Source: Limnephilus marmoratus (lineage: Eukaryota; Arthropoda; Insecta; Trichoptera; Limnephilidae). Taken from it: a DNA stretch of 64,000 nt. The notes under the pieces are model-generated. The model was not told the DNA's origin. It ran no database searches and saw nothing but the letters and a program-made list of their open reading frames with translations. The position numbers and the translations under genes were made by a program. The stretch lies in contig OU862910.1 of NCBI GenBank assembly GCA_917880885.1, positions 9,746,710 through 9,810,709 of the forward strand. Direction: 5' to 3'. Shown one piece after another: positions 21,548 to 30,799 of this stretch (its first letter is position 1; each line of letters begins with the position of its first letter).

Positions 21548-22039
21548 GAAGTGGAATGTTTGTAATTTTTAAAACTTCATTCCAATAGTTTGAATCAAAG
21601 TTATTAATTATGTAAAACAAATTATGTTTTAAATGTTTGCATAAATTGACAATTTTTTTTGAACGAATTTATGAACAAGTATTTGCATCTTTTTTATTTA
21701 CATGTTTTATGGAGAGAATTGACCGAATACTCAAATAAACCAAAACCAACGAAACTGAACCAAACCAAACATGACATAACTTAACCATATGTAACCAGCT
21801 AGGTTGCCCTAACAAGACCTAACCCACTGAACCCAATTGAATCTAACTAACCCTCACCTTGCTCAACCAATACATCGCAACACAGGACCGGGGGCAAATA
21901 TCTTAACCATTAACTAACCTTTATACTACTTTACTTTACTAAAATTATTCTTGTAGGCAGAGAGATGAAATGAAACTCCACAAATATCATAGATTGGACG
22001 GAACAAGCAAAACATAACACTTCTGCATGATGTATATTT
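21548..22039. other. Intergenic, nothing recognised
   Basis: A run of CCAAACC / CTAACC-like words (21,735-21,870) is only simple-sequence drift. Confidence 0.4.
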
Positions 22040-22091
22040 ATAATAATTCGAATAAATTTTTTTAATTTGAATACCACTTTGTTGTATATAC

Positions 22092-22592
22092 ATTTCATAT
22101 ATAAAACAAACCGGTTTCGATTCAATCTGAACCTTCATCAGAGTTTTATAAAAACGTATTAAATTAATTATAGAGTTACAGCGTATTTACAGGTAAAATT
22201 GAAAAGGGAGAGAGAACATCAACTTTGGAAGTTTGACGAGGGTGAGGAAGGTAAGAGGGGGGGGGGTAAAAGTAGGTGTAGGAAAGGGGAAAAAATGTTT
22301 AAATGGCGCTATTTTATAAATCTATTATGTAATTGGTTGGTTTTATTATGTTTTAAGAGTTTTTTTAAGAACTTCTATATTATTATCTATCCCATTTCTA
22401 TTCAATACATCTTTACCAGAAGATTTCTTAAAATGGTGATATTTATCTATATGTTTCAAATTCAGAAAAAAACCCACCTATTAAACAAGTGTTCAACCAA
22501 TCACCCACCCTCGTTTGAAGATTTCTTGGAGTTTTACCCATATAAAATGCTGGGCAATCTTTCCATTCAAGCTTGTAGATGCCAGAATGGCT
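22092..22592 (-). mobile_element. Penelope-like element, 3' fragment
   Basis: The minus strand at 22,447-22,592 reads SGIYKLEWKDCPAFYMGKTPRN, the start of a GIY-YIG nuclease domain: GIY intact, YIG as YMG, then a Lys-Thr and Arg where Gln-Thr and Arg are usual. A stop follows after about 48 residues. GIY-YIG fused to a telomerase-like RT is the defining layout of Penelope elements; no RT is present, so this is a 5'-truncated copy. Downstream on the same strand is a hammerhead ribozyme core at 22,100-22,150, as known for Penelope terminal repeats. The plus-strand frame over this region is a shadow. Confidence 0.7.
22100..22150 (-). ncRNA. Hammerhead ribozyme (type I), Penelope-associated
   Basis: On the minus strand: stem I TATAAAAC (22,150-22,143) pairs perfectly with GTTTTATA (22,107-22,100). 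CTGATGA is at 22,141-22,135. Stem II is GGTTC/GAATC (five pairs, one G-U) closed by a 5-nt loop. GAAA is at 22,118-22,115, followed by the very short stem III, ACC/GGT. The core is complete with no substitutions. Predicted cleavage is after position 22,109 (the H17 nucleotide). Penelope hammerheads are known for such minimal, palindromic stem III, which favours cleavage as a dimer. Position 1.1/2.1 is a T-T mismatch. Confidence 0.7.
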
Positions 22593-22931
22593 TAAATAAT
22601 TTTTATTTTTTTATACTTATTTATATCTATTCTTAAACATATATATTTTTTTTTAAATTTATTTATTGCAACATTTATTATAATTACAATTTTACAACAA
22701 ATATATAATTTTTTTTTTACAGGTATTTTTTTTTACTACCCTTCCATTTAAAGCATTTGCTTGTGTATGGAAGGGGAGTGTACATAAATGCTATTAGTTA
22801 TTAGTTATAAGTTAGTACTTAAATAATTAATTGTACATAAATATATGTGAGCTGCAGTATTTGTTTGATAATGGTGTGAATTTTTTTAAAAAAAGAAAGA
22901 ATGTAATGGAAAACTAAGGATATTTGTAAGA

Positions 22932-25913
22932 TTAATTGACAGTAATTTTTTTCTTAAGAATATTTTTAAAATGTCTCTTGACAGAGAGCAGTATTCGGGT
23001 TTTATCATTAATGCTTCTGATTTCTTCTGGTAGACGATTGAAAAAAGTTCTTCCCTGGTAAGTATAATGATGCTGTGCAAAAGACGTATTTAGTTTTGGG
23101 CATAGAAAAACATGTTTAAGTCGAGTTCTGTTTTCATTTAAAAATGGATATTTATCTTTTTCCTTTATAATTTGAATCAATGAATTTTTAATATATAAAT
23201 CTTTAAATGTGGGTACTTGAAATTCTTCAAACAGGCGTTCTGTTGGGTAGTCTAAGGATTTTTTTAATATAATTTTAATAATTGTCCTTTGTACAATTTC
23301 TATTGGAAGAAGGTTACATTTATACGCGGATCCCCAACTAATAATAGCGTATTGTAGAGTGGATTGAACTAAGGCATAGTAGATTAAATATAGATTTTTT
23401 ATCGACAGAAAATTTCTAATTCTTAAAAATATATATATTAATTTTCTGATTTTGTTTACTACTTGACATATTTGTTCCTTCCATTTCAGATTTTTGTCGA
23501 TAATTACTCCGAGATATTTAATTTTATTTGTTGTTTTTAATATTGTACAGTTTGATTTGTAATAATTTTGGCTATGAATTTTAGTATTATCGTGTATGAC
23601 AATGTTAAAATTTTTGGGAGCATCGTTTGGATGGATTGCAAATGGAATTACAAATGTCTTTTCACTATTTAGTGATAGTAAATTAGTGTCGAAAAAATTC
23701 TTAAGCGTGTTGATGTCTTCTGTGGCCTTTAATTCTACATTTTCCCAAGTCTTTTCACTTATTATTAATACTGTATCGTCGGCGTATGATGTAATTTGAC
23801 CATTTAAATGTTGAAAAAAAATATCATTTACATATATGGTAAAAAAAATTGGTCCAAGCACTGTACCTTGCGGGATTCCAAAGCTTGAAATCTCTTGATC
23901 ACTATTAACATGATTGATTTTTACCACTTGAGGGCGGTTTTTTAAGTAGTTTGTGATCCATTTAATCGCGTTGCCTTTAATGCCAATATCATTTAATTTT
24001 TTTAATAGCATCTCATGGGATATGCTATCGAATGCCTTTCTGAGGTCAATAAATATACCCGCACATTTTTTACCTTTATCTAATGATTCGTAAATGTATG
24101 AAGTTACGTTAGCAATGGCATCTTGGGTGCTGAGCGATTTAATAAAACCAAACTGGTTTTTGTGTAGTATTTTATTACTATCTAGGAAATTTACTAATTG
24201 TTTTTTTACTATTTTTTCAAATATCTTTCCTATGTTGGAAATTAGACAAATTGGGCGATAATTCGTTACTTGTTGCGGATCACCAGATTTGTAAATAGGT
24301 GAGATTATTGTGTTTTTGTAATTCATTGGAAATATTCCTTTCGTTAAACTCAAGTTTATTAAATGAGTGATGGGTTTTATTAAGTAAGATTTCATAGATT
24401 TTAACATTTGTGCCGTAATAGAATCAAAACCGGGAGACGAACCTCCTTTCATATTTTCTATTATTTTTAAGATTTCACATTCTGTTGTTATTTCAAATGT
24501 TGAAAGTATACTACGTTTCTGTAATTTTTTATTTTTTTGTTTTTCTGGGTTAGAAGGCTTATGAATATTTTTCGCAAGATTTTTTCCAACATTTGCAAAG
24601 AAGGAATTAAATATGTTTGCACATTGTTTAGGCTGTAAATTGGCATCTATAATATTTTTATCATGTTCGATGTACTTAATATTTTGTGTTTTTTTTGTAT
24701 TGTCTATGGCCAAATTCACAGTTTTCCACATTTGTTTATGGTTATTTTCTGAAGATAATATTTTATTTTTAAAGAACTCTTCCTTACTTTTTTTAATATA
24801 AGATGTTAATTTATTTTTATATTTTTTATAAAAAATATATGCTTTTTCATCATGGGGATTTTTTAAAGTTGTTTTATAAAGTTTTTCTTTGTTTCTGATA
24901 GATATTATAAGTCCTTTGGTAATCCAAGGTTTTAAACATCTTAATTTTGATTTTATGTGTATTATTATTTCAGTTGTCGAATTTTTAATGTGTTGTGACA
25001 GGATTTTTTCAAAGTTTTTCGAACATATTTCGGTATCATCACTCTTTAAAACATTGTTCCAATTTTCCATTTTTAGTTTTTCAGAGAGAATAGTCATGTC
25101 TATTGTTGATTTTTTGGGTACTAAATTATGTTTTTTATGTTTAATATTATTATTATACAGAAGTAAGCATGAATGATGATCAGTTATGTTAGTTTTCCAA
25201 ACAATTGATTTTAGTTTGTGAAGATCTTTAATGTTTACGTTTGCCCAAATGTGATCTAAACAAGATGGAGTATGTTCTTTTATTTCTCTAGTATTTTTAT
25301 TTATGCAAGATATGAAATTTTGTTCAGTCATACAATTGATGTATTCAGTTTTGTTACTATTTTCTATTTTTTCATTAATGTTCACATTAAAATCACCCAC
25401 CACGAAGCAGAGTTTATTTTTTAATTTTAATAATATGTATTTGAGGTCATTAATAAACGTAATAATACTTGAGCCATGCGTTCTATAGATAGCTATTAAA
25501 TGATATATTGATTTGCCGAGTTTGAAATGTACTTCGATGCAGTTTACCAAATGTATTGGGTGTTCTATAATGTTAACAATACTAAATTTATTATTTGCAA
25601 ATATTATTATTCCCGAATTTTTGTTGATATCTACTTTGGTAGAAATATAATTGTACTCCGGTAAGTGATAAGACGGTGACTCAGCGTTTGTAAATGTTTC
25701 AGTTAACACTATGAAGTCCGGCTTTTTAATTAAATTATTTATTTTTAGAATTAGTTCATCTAAATTTTTCTGAATGCTACGGATGTTTATGTGCATAATA
25801 ATTATATCATTGATGTTTTTAGAAATAATTTTGTTACATGAATTAGTACAAATACATTCATATTCTTGAATTTTAATATTTAATTCTAATTCGCTATTTA
25901 AGAAATCATCCAT
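22932..25913 (-). CDS. LINE ORF2: APE endonuclease plus reverse transcriptase, 993 aa
   Basis: An uninterrupted frame of 993 codons. Endonuclease: MHINIRSIQ near residue 40, TETF with the catalytic Glu at 72, GDFN at 173-176, SCLDHIWA near 217, and TDHH at 244-247. All catalytic positions are present. RT: GGSSPGFDSI at about 491, NYRPICL near 551, FIDLRKAFD (motif A Asp) at 621-629, PQGTVLGP at 681-688, YADD at 710-713, and KYLGV thumb. The C-terminal part has LVQSTLQYAIISWGSA. The start is the first Met after the ORF1 stop; the length matches complete ORF2 proteins of this group. It nicks the target and copies its own RNA there. Strongly AT-biased codons (many Lys, Asn, Ile). Plus-strand frames within it are shadows. 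Confidence 0.92.
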   Translation of the reverse strand: MDDFLNSELELNIKIQEYECICTNSCNKIISKNINDIIIMHINIRSIQKNLDELILKINNLIKKPDFIVLTETFTNAESPSYHLPEYNYISTKVDINKNSGIIIFANNKFSIVNIIEHPIHLVNCIEVHFKLGKSIYHLIAIYRTHGSSIITFINDLKYILLKLKNKLCFVVGDFNVNINEKIENSNKTEYINCMTEQNFISCINKNTREIKEHTPSCLDHIWANVNIKDLHKLKSIVWKTNITDHHSCLLLYNNNIKHKKHNLVPKKSTIDMTILSEKLKMENWNNVLKSDDTEICSKNFEKILSQHIKNSTTEIIIHIKSKLRCLKPWITKGLIISIRNKEKLYKTTLKNPHDEKAYIFYKKYKNKLTSYIKKSKEEFFKNKILSSENNHKQMWKTVNLAIDNTKKTQNIKYIEHDKNIIDANLQPKQCANIFNSFFANVGKNLAKNIHKPSNPEKQKNKKLQKRSILSTFEITTECEILKIIENMKGGSSPGFDSITAQMLKSMKSYLIKPITHLINLSLTKGIFPMNYKNTIISPIYKSGDPQQVTNYRPICLISNIGKIFEKIVKKQLVNFLDSNKILHKNQFGFIKSLSTQDAIANVTSYIYESLDKGKKCAGIFIDLRKAFDSISHEMLLKKLNDIGIKGNAIKWITNYLKNRPQVVKINHVNSDQEISSFGIPQGTVLGPIFFTIYVNDIFFQHLNGQITSYADDTVLIISEKTWENVELKATEDINTLKNFFDTNLLSLNSEKTFVIPFAIHPNDAPKNFNIVIHDNTKIHSQNYYKSNCTILKTTNKIKYLGVIIDKNLKWKEQICQVVNKIRKLIYIFLRIRNFLSIKNLYLIYYALVQSTLQYAIISWGSAYKCNLLPIEIVQRTIIKIILKKSLDYPTERLFEEFQVPTFKDLYIKNSLIQIIKEKDKYPFLNENRTRLKHVFLCPKLNTSFAQHHYTYQGRTFFNRLPEEIRSINDKTRILLSVKRHFKNILKKKITVN

Positions 25914-25959
25914 TTAATTAATGTATTTTGCAAAATTATATATAATTTTTTATTTTTTT

Positions 25960-26873
25960 TTATTCAATGTCGTAGTTTATTCTTTCTTTGGCTAATTTAA
26001 GCATGTAAGAACGGAACTTACATGTTTCGCTGTTTGTTCGGTGGTCTATTTCATTCATTTTACTGTTGAAGGAGTTTATTTCTTTCTTCTTGTTAGCTGA
26101 GTGACAGTTAGCGCATTTGGGCGGCAGTTCCAGGGATTTACACTCGGAGATGGGATGATCTTCTGAACAGTGCTTGCATGTTGGTTTATTCATTTTATTG
26201 TAGCATTTTTGTGCTGTGTGTCCGAATCTTTGACAATGGAAACATTGGGTAAGAACGTTACAATCGGTTACATAGATTCTCATGAATCCTAGATGAATTT
26301 TTTTTCTATTTATAAGATGTAGTCTCAATTCTGGATTTGTTTGGAGAATTAAGTTTTTGCTGTTAGTTTTTTTGTTCGTAATGATGGCTTTAACTTGTAA
26401 TATATTTTTATCTTGGTATTTTTCACATATCATTTTGATGTCGTTGTTTTGTTCAATTATGTCTTCTAAGAATTCTTTTTCGGTATAGTCTTTGTCAAGT
26501 CCTTTGAATATTACGCATGGATCCGTTTTCACAAGTACCTCCGCTATTATGGTTTTGTCGACTTCATTTATCTTTTCTTTTAATTTTTTTGCTTCTTCTT
26601 TTTCTGGGCATGTTATTATAATGTTTTTTTTTTGTTTTTTTTAAATTCACTTACTCGAATTCCCAACTGCGATATTTTGATTTTTTGTATTTTCTCTTTT
26701 ATTTTTTCAGTGTCTTCTTCTTTTAAGCTTTTTATAATTATAGGAAATCGTTTTTCTTGTGTTTGTGGTATTAAGTTTTTTACTGCCGAAGAGTAAGAAA
26801 ATAAGTTTTTTTGTGTTTGGTTTTTTTCTTGAATTTCACATTTTTCTTGTAATTTAGCTAATTCTATTGCCAT
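25960..26873 (-). pseudogene. LINE ORF1 (RNA-binding, Zn-knuckle), one frameshift
   Basis: N-terminal part (26,616-26,873) starts MAIELAKLQEKCE and contains FPIIIKSLKEEDTEK. The C-terminal part (25,960-26,532 and the 80 bp before it) reads IITCPEKEEAKKLKEKI and ends with Zn knuckles: CFHCQRFGHTAQKC (CX2CX4HX4C), CKHCSEDHPISEC, and a third CANCHSAN. The two parts are in different frames, and the break falls in an A-rich run near 26,630-26,645 (minus-strand AAAAAACAAAAAAAAAAC). ORF1 proteins coat the LINE RNA. One indel would restore a single frame, so this is either a recent lesion or a homopolymer assembly error. Confidence 0.8.
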
Positions 26874-26889
26874 GTGGGATATTATATTA

Positions 26890-26943
26890 TACTATATTAA
26901 CCATAGTAATATTTTACAAATTATTACTATGGTTAATATAGTA
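26890..26943. repeat. 22-bp perfect hairpin at the 5' end of the LINE
   Basis: TACTATATTAACCATAGTAA at 26,890 is mirrored by TTACTATGGTTAATATAGTA ending at 26,943; arms of 22 bp, loop of 10. It ends 17 bp upstream of the ORF1 start codon. Confidence 0.85.
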
Positions 26944-27236
26944 GTACAAAGTACAAATAATGTTCATATTCATTAGTATATGTAAAAAGGTTAGTTATAG
27001 CATTTTGTTAACACCTCACTGGGAGAACCTGTGCCGCACGTCTAGGGTGCTATTTTGTCGACATAAGAAAAAACACAGTATCCTCCTTGATACTTTCAAG
27101 AAGGTAACTGTGAGTCCACCATTGTATACATTGTATACAATTTAATATTAGTAGCTGTTGAACTCATATAAATAATTATCTTGAAAATTAGGGAGGCATA
27201 TTTTTCTATGAACACACGCCGCTGATATAAATAATA

Positions 27237-27360
<124 letters not shown>

Positions 27361-27362
<2 letters not shown>

Positions 27363-27957
27363 AAATAAAAATGAATCGCCGAAATGTATGTACGCGCATA
27401 ACTTCCGAACGACTGCACCAAACTGGATAATTCTTTTTTTGATGTGTTCGTTATTGTTAGTACAAGGTTTGTATAAAGAAACGGGAAGCTTTGGTGTAAT
27501 GAAATTTGTATAAAATAAATAAAAACGAATCGCCGAAATGTATGTACGCGCATAACTTCCAAACGACTGCACCAAATTGGATAATTCTTTTTTTGTTGTG
27601 TTCGTTATTGTCAGTACAAGGTTTTTATAAAGAAATGGAGAGCTTCGGCGTAATGAAATTTGTATGAAAAAAATTGCAATAGGTGGCACGTGAGATGTTT
27701 GAAAATTCAATGTACCGGGACTGAATATATGGAATGGAACTCGGAAGGGGAGAGGGGAACTCGAGAGGGGGGTTTGCGAGACGAAGCGGGCGAGGGGAAT
27801 GGGGAGAGGGAAGGCGGATTGGGAACGCGAGAGGGGAAGGGGACGCGGGAAAGGAAGGGAAGGCGGAAGGGGAACGGGACGAATGGGAAAAGACACGAAG
27901 GGAGAAACAATTTCTTTATTAAATGGCATAGCAACGCATGCCGGGCACCAGCTAGTG
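27361..27957 (+). mobile_element. Non-autonomous Helitron, best copy
   Basis: Starts TCTATATAAATAAAAATG right after the microsatellite and ends GCATGCCGGGCACCAGCTAG, followed by T. These are Helitron-type ends (5' TC, 3' CTAG, inserted at A/T). The first 154 bp are duplicated in tandem (27,361 and 27,515), each with GAATCGCCGAAATGTATGTA, TCGTTATTGT and ATGAAATTTGTATAA. Then come the GGGGAAC-rich polypurine tract and AGAAACAATTTCTTTATTAA. No Rep/helicase. Proline-rich frames on the minus strand are shadows. Confidence 0.7.
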
Positions 27958-27974
27958 TGATAATATTTTCCATC

Positions 27975-28530
27975 CCGAAACAAAGTTTTTTAAAATATTA
28001 TTTTTTAATTGTTTCGGATGGGTTATGTTTGGTTCGGTGTTATAATGTTTTGTGTGAAGTAAACGCCTTGTTTTTTATCCAGTCTGTGGTGCGGTTTTCG
28101 TGAATAATTGTAGATATTTTTGTAGTCAGTGAATGTTTCAGTGTGGTGGGTGCAGGGATACAGTTATTTAGTTTGATTGCGTAGGACTTAAAGTTTCTCT
28201 GCCCGTGTGAGGCATGTGTTATCGATATTTCTTTTGTAGAGGCCCTACATTGGAATGTGAAGTTAACGTTGAAAGAAGTATAGTAGAACAGATTTAGTAT
28301 AAAGTTGCCTTATTGTCATGACGTCTAGTGTTTCATAAATTTCATTCGAGTTTGTATAGAGAAGATATACTTGAAGGATGAGTTTAATTGTTGCCCTTTG
28401 TATTTTTTCCATTGGGTCTATTACTATTTTCGTTGCACTTCCCCAAGCCAGTATGCCGTATGTGATAATGGATTGACAAAATGCAAAAAATATGGTCTTG
28501 AGTATTTTCCTTGGAAATATGTTTCATGAC
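27975..28530 (-). pseudogene. CR1/Jockey-type LINE RT C-terminal fragment
   Basis: Minus strand reads NIFPRKILKTIFFAFCQSII, then TYGILAWGSATKIV, MEKIQRATIKLIL, and RQLYTKSVLLYF. The motif YG(I)(L/I)AWGSA after the RT domain matches the intact LINE at 22,932 (YAIISWGSA) and the fragment at 57,430. Stops interrupt the last part. The Helitron above was inserted next to, or into, its 3' end. Confidence 0.7.
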
Positions 28531-29394
28531 TTGTTTCCTCTCTATCCTTCGATTAAAAGTTTACAAAGCCTTTTATTAGTACGGAAAGTCGCTTTAATTT
28601 CTGTTAGAAATTTTTCAATTCATGATGATGAAAAACGATTAATATATAAAATTCTACGCCAACCGTGGAATTTTATTAATTCTGATGCAGAATTTATTAG
28701 TAGTTATGACTCTTATTTTTTTTTGCAAGGATTCTATCGATTGGGGGCTTACCGTTATAAAGATCTTTTTTATTTATATAAGTATATTTCTATTTATTTT
28801 GCAGTTAAATTAATAGATTTATGATATTTATTACATTAATAATATTTTACTTATTGGATTAATACATTAACTATGTTGGAATTGAACCGATAAAGGATTG
28901 CTGATTTAGCTTGTAAATTTCATAAAATATACCACCTTGTATTTGCCTCTCCACCATGAATGAATGATCCCCACACTTCCACATTCAATAGATACATGCT
29001 TCCCTCTGCCACGTATTTCCACCTAACGTAATTATCTCGTTGATCCAGTGGGTTTATAGGACAGCTTTGATCTCCGTTGGTTCTTCTCGGGCGCCACTGA
29101 TTGCAGATATTTACTCTCTGCTGTCAAACCCTATTGATTTAACTTACTCATTGTCATATGTGTCATCAGCGTATTCAATTACGATTTGAAAGTATCAACT
29201 CTGAACAACTCGTCTTTAAAGTTATCACCTGATATGCAATCAGCATACCGTTTTTGCGCTGGCAATACCTGTTGAGTTACATTTTTATTTTTTCGTTGAA
29301 GTCGAATCATAAAAATTTTTTATTTAGAAAAAAAACAAGATTTACTATTCTAAAATAAAAAGTAAAATAAAATAATTGTATATAATATTACATT
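28531..29394. other. Intergenic, nothing recognised
   Basis: A plus-strand frame of 110 residues (28,492-28,824) starts inside the LINE fragment and shows no recognisable domain. Confidence 0.4.
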
Positions 29395-29870
29395 TTTAAT
29401 ATAATATAACAATCAAAATATTATGCTTGCTTCCATGTATGTTTGTGAATTGTCTATGCATTGCTAAACCATTCATCCGATTGCGATGAATCTTTGGGGA
29501 TTTGATGTGCGCGTGCATGCGATTGTTTCTATGTACAATAGTGAACTCTGGCGTCATGAAATTATGCGTTGCTCACCATTCATCCGATTGTGATGAGACT
29601 TTGGGGATTTAATCTGCGCATTCCCGCGATGGGAGTAGGGAGGGGAACGCGGGAGGGGCCAGGGGAACGCGGGAATGGGTTTGCAGGACGGGGGAAGCGG
29701 GAGAGAGAAGGGGGAAGACGGAGAAGGCAGAGTGGGATCGTGTGAAGGAAAGAGGACGGGGGAGAGGAAGGGGGGGCAAAAGGGTAACGGGACGAATGGG
29801 AAAGGACACGCAGCGGGAAACAATTTCTTTATTAAGTGGCATTGCAACGATTCTGGGAACGTGCTTGTTT
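29395..29870 (+). mobile_element. Non-autonomous Helitron-like element
   Basis: Contains the repeated phrase CCATTCATCCGATTG (29,470 and 29,577) followed by GATGAATCTTTGGGGATTTG-like sequence, then the polypurine tract, GGACGAATGGGAAAGGACAC, AACAATTTCTTTATTAA and GGCATTGCAACG. The 3' end is worn (ATTCTGGGAACG where GCATGCCGGGCACC is expected). Part of the 5' section is duplicated in tandem, as in the copy at 27,361. Confidence 0.55.
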
Positions 29871-30799
29871 TAAATAAATTACTGAACATACGTCAATTTT
29901 TATTCCGTGTCACTTACCATAACTATATTTACATACTTGCGCATAGCATTTTAACGAGATTGTAATGATCACCCATCCAAATACCGACTTGCTTTGATAT
30001 CATTATTACTTATTATTTATTACTCAAAAATAGCGAATTGACAACAACACTTTGTGGAAAGATAATCCGAGAGCTTGTAATTTTAAGAAACGGAACATAT
30101 TTGAGATGTTTGTTATAAGAAGTTCATGCTGACAATTCAAGATGAGTAACTCAAAAAATTTATATCTTTTAATAATGTACTTAATACGCACAGTACTAAT
30201 TAATATAAGTTTCTTTAAATACACCAGGTAACAAAGGAAGGGTGAAATATAACGTCTGACTCCGTTTGCGAAGCACAAAGCTATATTGCATTGCTAGGGT
30301 ATTACTTAACTTTTAGCTTTAATGACTTGAAAAAAGGTCAAAAAAATATTCCTCAAACTCAAACGGCCATTTTTTTCGGGACTTTAGCCTTTTACCTCAG
30401 ACAATCATTTCCCCCTTCCACAAAGGTTTCATATATTATTAGATATGATATAACTTGATAATTTTTTATTCAATTCCGAGAGAAGGGAAAAATACGTTTC
30501 TGAGATCTTTTGAAGTATCCTTCAATATTTGTTTTTCGGAAGGTCTTTTGACGATGGTTTGTGCGTGTTCATGGTTTTAAACAAGGAAATTAATCTTGTA
30601 AAGATAAACTCAACTTCGAGGAGATACGTAATATTATATTGGATTATTGGTCGCAAACTCAAATATGAGCAGATTGTGGAATTGAAATATGAACATTACT
30701 CATACACAAGTCGAAATTAAATATTAAAAAGTTATTTATTTTTGTTTGACTAACTAACCATAATTTCTCAAAATAAGCGGAAAGGATATAATATCTCGC
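29871..30799. other. Intergenic, nothing recognised
   Basis: AT-rich, short frames, no motif. Confidence 0.4.

Larger units (their letters stand above)
22645..26945 (-). mobile_element. CR1/Jockey-type LINE, nearly complete
   Basis: On the minus strand: a hairpin at 26,890-26,943, ORF1 (26,873 to 25,960, one frameshift), a 46-bp gap, ORF2 (25,913 to 22,932, intact), then a 3' UTR of about 285 bp with a small stem (CTTCCATAC..AATGGAAGG) and a tail AATAAATAAATTTAAAA near 22,650. The tail is like that of the fragment at 57,430-58,101. The overall plan, Zn-knuckle ORF1 plus APE endonuclease and RT in ORF2, is that of the CR1/L2/Jockey group; a Daphne-like assignment is possible but not proven here. 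This is the youngest-looking LINE in the window. Confidence 0.85.

Noticed and set aside
22199..22636. 145-residue plus-strand frame
   Set aside because: Antisense to the Penelope GIY-YIG remnant, which has recognisable motifs.
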